The translations under genes and the position numbers were made by a program. The notes below the pieces were generated by a model. It was given only the letters and a program-made list of their open reading frames with translations, was not told where the DNA came from and did not search any database. DNA of 5,817 nt from Verrucomicrobiia bacterium (GTDB lineage: Bacteria > Verrucomicrobiota > Verrucomicrobiia > Verrucomicrobiales > Akkermansiaceae), in assembly GCA_947460915.1 (NCBI GenBank), contig CANHKJ010000200.1, forward strand, positions 1 to 5,817, read 5' to 3'. Every line of letters begins with the position of its first letter. Within the stretch, counting starts at the first letter, position 1. This document shows, piece by piece, positions 3,040-5,817 of this stretch.

Positions 3040-5817
3040 TTATTTGCTCTTCTTAGCAGCTTTTTTCGCGGCTTTTTTGGCAGGAGCAGCTTTGCTGGCG
3101 TTAGCGCGTTTTTCCATGATGGCAGCTTGTGCGGCAGCGAGGCGAGCAACAGGCACGCGATATGGAGAGCAACTCACGTAAGCGAGACCGACGTTGTGGC
3201 AGAACACCACAGAGTCAGGATCACCACCGTGTTCGCCGCAGATACCGAGCTTGATGTCTGGACGAGTCTTGCGGCCTTTGGCCACTGCGGTCTCGATCAA
3301 TTGACCAACACCGACGGTGTCGAGTGTGGCAAACGGGTTCTTCGCGAACACGTCGTTCTCAACATATGGCAGAAGGAACGCGCCCATGTCGTCACGGCTG
3401 ATGCCGAGTGCGGTCTGAGTGAGGTCGTTGGTGCCGAAGCTGAAGAACTCGGCTTTCTCGGCGATCTGGTCAGCGGTGAGGGCACCGCGTGGGACTTCGA
3501 TCATGGTGCCGACTTGGTAGTCGAACTTCACTTTTTTCTCAGCCATGACTTGTTTTGCAACGCGGTGTACGATTTCGGCTTGGAGATCGAACTCTTGTTT
3601 GAATCCAACAAGTGGGATCATGACCTCAGGCTTGACCTTGATTTTCTTCTTCGCTACGTCAGCAGCGGCTTCGAAAATCGCACGAGCTTGCATTTCGGTG
3701 ATTTCCGGATAGGCGATGCCGAGACGGCAACCGCGGTGACCAAGCATCGGGTTGAACTCGTGGAGATCTGCAACGCGTTGGATGATGGTTTCTACTTTTA
3801 CGCCGATTTTTTTCGCAAGATCGAGCTGTTGCTCTTTGCTGTGCGGAAGGAACTCGTGAAGTGGTGGGTCGAGCAAACGGATCGTGGCAGGAAGACCTTT
3901 GAGCACGGTGAAGATGCCGGTGAAATCCTGACGTTGATACGGTAGGAGTTTCGCTAGGGCCGCTTTGCGAGCTTCGAGGGTGGTGGCAAGAATCATCTCG
4001 CGCATGGCGTCGATGCGGTCGCCTTCGAAGAACATGTGTTCTGTGCGGGTGAGACCGATGCCTTTTGCACCGAAGGCCAGAGCGATACGGGTTTGCTCAG
4101 GGGTGTCGGCGTTGGTGCGGACGGACATGCGAGTGGCTTTTTCGCACCATTGCATCAGTTGTTGGAAGCCTTTGAACTTCTCGGTAGCCATGGCTTTTTT
4201 GTTGCCGCTGACGATGCCGGAAATGATTTCAGAAGGCGCTGTTTTCAGCTCACCGCCGAAGACTTTACCGCTGGTACCATCGATGCTCATGTATTCACCT
4301 TCTTTGAAAACTTTACCTGCCGCGGTGACAGTTTGTTTTTCGTAGTTGATATCGACTCCGCCTGCTCCGCAAACGCAGACTTTGCCCATTTGACGGGCAA
4401 CGAGTGCGGCGTGGGAAGAAACACCACCTTTGGAGGTGAGGATGCCTTCCGCTGCGATCATGCCACGTAGGTCTTCTGGGCTGGTCTCGGTGCGGACAAG
4501 CAGAACTTTCTCGCCACGTGCTTCAGCAAGCACGGCGCGCTCTGCATTGAGATAAATTTTGCCGGAAGCTGCTCCTGGACCAGCGGGAAGGCCCGTGGCG
4601 AGAGTTTTGGCTTTTGCTACGTCGGCTAGATCGAAGATTGGCGCGAGGAGTTGCTCTAACTGCTCGGCTGGATTGCGCAGGATGGCAGTTTCCCAGTCGA
4701 TGAGTTTTTCTTTCACCATGTCCATTGCAAACTTGAGCGAGGCGGCAGCAGTGCGCTTGCCGTTGCGGGTTTGCAGCATGAACAGCTTGCCTTCCTGAAC
4801 GGTGAACTCGATGTCCTGCACGTCTTTGAAGTGGCTTTCGAGGATCTTGCGAACTTTCATCAGTTCTGCGTAGGGCTTCGGAAGTGCTGCTTTGAGCGTG
4901 CTTACATTCTCTGGAGTGCGAACACCTGCTACTACGTCTTCGCCTTGTGCATTGATGAGGTATTCACCCCAGAATTCGTTTTTGCCGTTGGCTGGGTCGC
5001 GAGTGAACGCTACGCCAGAACCAGAAGTGTTACCGGTGTTGCCATAAACCATGGCTTGCACGTTTACGGCAGTGCCCCAAGCGGCTGGGATATTGTATTT
5101 GCGACGATAAACGATCGCGCGGTCATTCATCCACGAACCGAACACAGCACCAGCGGCACCGCGAAGCTGATCCCATGGATCGCTCGGGAAAGTCTTGCCC
5201 GTGCGCTTTTTGACGAGAGCTTTGAAACGCTTGACGAGTTCTTTTTGGTCGTCGGCAGTCAGATCGGAATCGATGATGTCCTTGCCGTATTTTTCATGTT
5301 TGTAACCTTCGATTTCTACTTCGAAAGGTTCGTGATCTTCACCTTCTGACTTTTGCACACCGAGTACGACGTCGCCATACATTTGAACAAAGCGGCGATA
5401 GCAATCCCATGCGAAACGCTCATTCTTAGTTACGGATGCGAGGGAAAGAACGGTTTGGTCGTTGAGACCAAGGTTGAGAACGGTGTCCATCATGCCGGGC
5501 ATGGAGTCGCGAGCGCCGGAACGCACAGCAACGAGGAGAGGCATACCAGTGGTGCCGCCAAACTTGGCGCCCATGATTTTCTCCATGTTGGCCACACCAG
5601 CTTCCATCTGCGATTGCAGGGAAACAGGATAGGTTTTTTTGTTCGCGTAGAAATAGGTGCAGACTTCAGTGCTGATGGTGAAGCCTGGAGGCACTGGGAG
5701 ACCGATGCGGGTCATTTCTGCAAGGTTGGCACCTTTGCCGCCGAGGAGGGCTTTTTGTGAACCGTCGCCGTCGGCTTTGCCGGCGCCCCAGGTGTAAACA
5801 TACTTTGCGGACTTGGC
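3040..5817 (-). CDS. ppdK: Pyruvate, phosphate dikinase (partial, N-terminal residues beyond right edge)
   Basis: The enzyme interconverts ATP, Pi and pyruvate with AMP, PPi and phosphoenolpyruvate in the cytoplasm; in bacteria it serves PPi-dependent glycolysis or PEP synthesis. The window holds 925 residues up to TAA 3042-3040. The frame is open to the right edge and starts within KYVYTWGAGKADGDG, so the methionine at 5715 is internal and only a few N-terminal residues are lost. Numbered from 5817, the ATP-grasp domain has ALLGGKGANLAEM (K28) and VRSGARDSMPGMMDTVLNLG (R99), closing with DIEFTVQEGKLFMLQTRNGKR. The swivelling phosphohistidine domain has GGVSSHAALVAR with H469. The PEP-binding barrel has TIRLLDPPLHEF, GHRGCRLG, GTMIEVPRGAL, FGTNDLTQ and GICGEHGGDP with catalytic C860. 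The position two before the histidine is Ser, where the plant regulatory residue is Thr. After the family core comes a tail of about 22 residues, RANASKAAPAKKAAKKAAKKSK. The gene is followed by a hairpin and a strong terminator. Confidence 0.97.
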   Translation of the reverse strand, partial: AKSAKYVYTWGAGKADGDGSQKALLGGKGANLAEMTRIGLPVPPGFTISTEVCTYFYANKKTYPVSLQSQMEAGVANMEKIMGAKFGGTTGMPLLVAVRSGARDSMPGMMDTVLNLGLNDQTVLSLASVTKNERFAWDCYRRFVQMYGDVVLGVQKSEGEDHEPFEVEIEGYKHEKYGKDIIDSDLTADDQKELVKRFKALVKKRTGKTFPSDPWDQLRGAAGAVFGSWMNDRAIVYRRKYNIPAAWGTAVNVQAMVYGNTGNTSGSGVAFTRDPANGKNEFWGEYLINAQGEDVVAGVRTPENVSTLKAALPKPYAELMKVRKILESHFKDVQDIEFTVQEGKLFMLQTRNGKRTAAASLKFAMDMVKEKLIDWETAILRNPAEQLEQLLAPIFDLADVAKAKTLATGLPAGPGAASGKIYLNAERAVLAEARGEKVLLVRTETSPEDLRGMIAAEGILTSKGGVSSHAALVARQMGKVCVCGAGGVDINYEKQTVTAAGKVFKEGEYMSIDGTSGKVFGGELKTAPSEIISGIVSGNKKAMATEKFKGFQQLMQWCEKATRMSVRTNADTPEQTRIALAFGAKGIGLTRTEHMFFEGDRIDAMREMILATTLEARKAALAKLLPYQRQDFTGIFTVLKGLPATIRLLDPPLHEFLPHSKEQQLDLAKKIGVKVETIIQRVADLHEFNPMLGHRGCRLGIAYPEITEMQARAIFEAAADVAKKKIKVKPEVMIPLVGFKQEFDLQAEIVHRVAKQVMAEKKVKFDYQVGTMIEVPRGALTADQIAEKAEFFSFGTNDLTQTALGISRDDMGAFLLPYVENDVFAKNPFATLDTVGVGQLIETAVAKGRKTRPDIKLGICGEHGGDPDSVVFCHNVGLAYVSCSPYRVPVARLAAAQAAIMEKRANASKAAPAKKAAKKAAKKSK

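Noticed and set aside
3016..3945. Open plus-strand frame of 309 codons opposite ppdK
   Set aside because: It is the antisense of a highly conserved ppdK coding region. The peptide has shadow-like composition (repeated Glu/Phe/Val/Asp runs), no family motif and no ribosome site.
4771..5760. Further plus-strand open frames opposite ppdK (4771-5349, 5353-5760, and shorter ones at 3965-4798)
   Set aside because: All lie antisense to the dikinase in frames kept open by its codon bias; none shows a recognisable domain.
1..5817. CRISPR arrays, tRNA or rRNA genes, insertion sequences, attachment sites
   Set aside because: No regularly spaced repeats, no cloverleaf or GTTCRA-type T-arm, no transposase or integrase motifs, and no long terminal inverted repeats were seen on either strand.

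Overview
The window is an ordinary-looking chromosomal segment of a bacterium of moderate GC content. It most likely comes from the Verrucomicrobiota or a related PVC lineage. That placement is an inference from the style of the NHL-repeat C-terminus at the left edge, the lysine/alanine-tailed pyruvate phosphate dikinase and the scarcity of Shine-Dalgarno sequences. No rRNA or other taxonomic marker is present, so it is tentative.

Left part (1-1314): the 3' end of a plus-strand NHL/beta-propeller gene ends at 90 and is followed by a strong intrinsic terminator. A doubtful 104-residue minus-strand frame occupies 68-382. Next is a minus-strand gene for a small RbfA-like ribosome-binding factor (445-849), with its own terminator at 395-425. 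About 150 bases upstream of it lies a 17-codon minus-strand ORF (991-1044) with a near-perfect Shine-Dalgarno. This ORF is in the same frame as the RbfA-like gene, with only one stop codon between them, and looks like a leader peptide. The rest (1045-1314) is an AT-rich, probably divergent regulatory region.

Middle part (1315-2940): a plus-strand aminoglycoside-phosphotransferase-fold kinase (1315-2193) converges on a minus-strand toxin-antitoxin pair. In that pair a PIN-domain toxin is transcribed first and a ribbon-helix-helix antitoxin second, 4 bases apart. A good sigma70-type promoter (TTGACA, 17 bases, TATCAA) overlaps the longest possible toxin reading frame. This implies that the toxin really starts at the internal GTG at 2904, on an essentially leaderless mRNA.

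Right part (2966-5817): a large minus-strand pyruvate phosphate dikinase gene (ppdK) lacks only its extreme N-terminus, which lies beyond the right edge. All catalytic motifs are present and it ends in an unusual Lys/Ala-rich tail. Downstream are a small perfect hairpin and a strong terminator that insulates it from the toxin-antitoxin promoter.

The genes do not form one pathway: ppdK is central metabolism, the RbfA-like protein is ribosome assembly, and the toxin-antitoxin pair and kinase are accessory. I see no clear novel multi-gene system. The points most worth following are the leader ORF before the RbfA-like gene, the leaderless toxin-first toxin-antitoxin pair, and the basic tail on PPDK.
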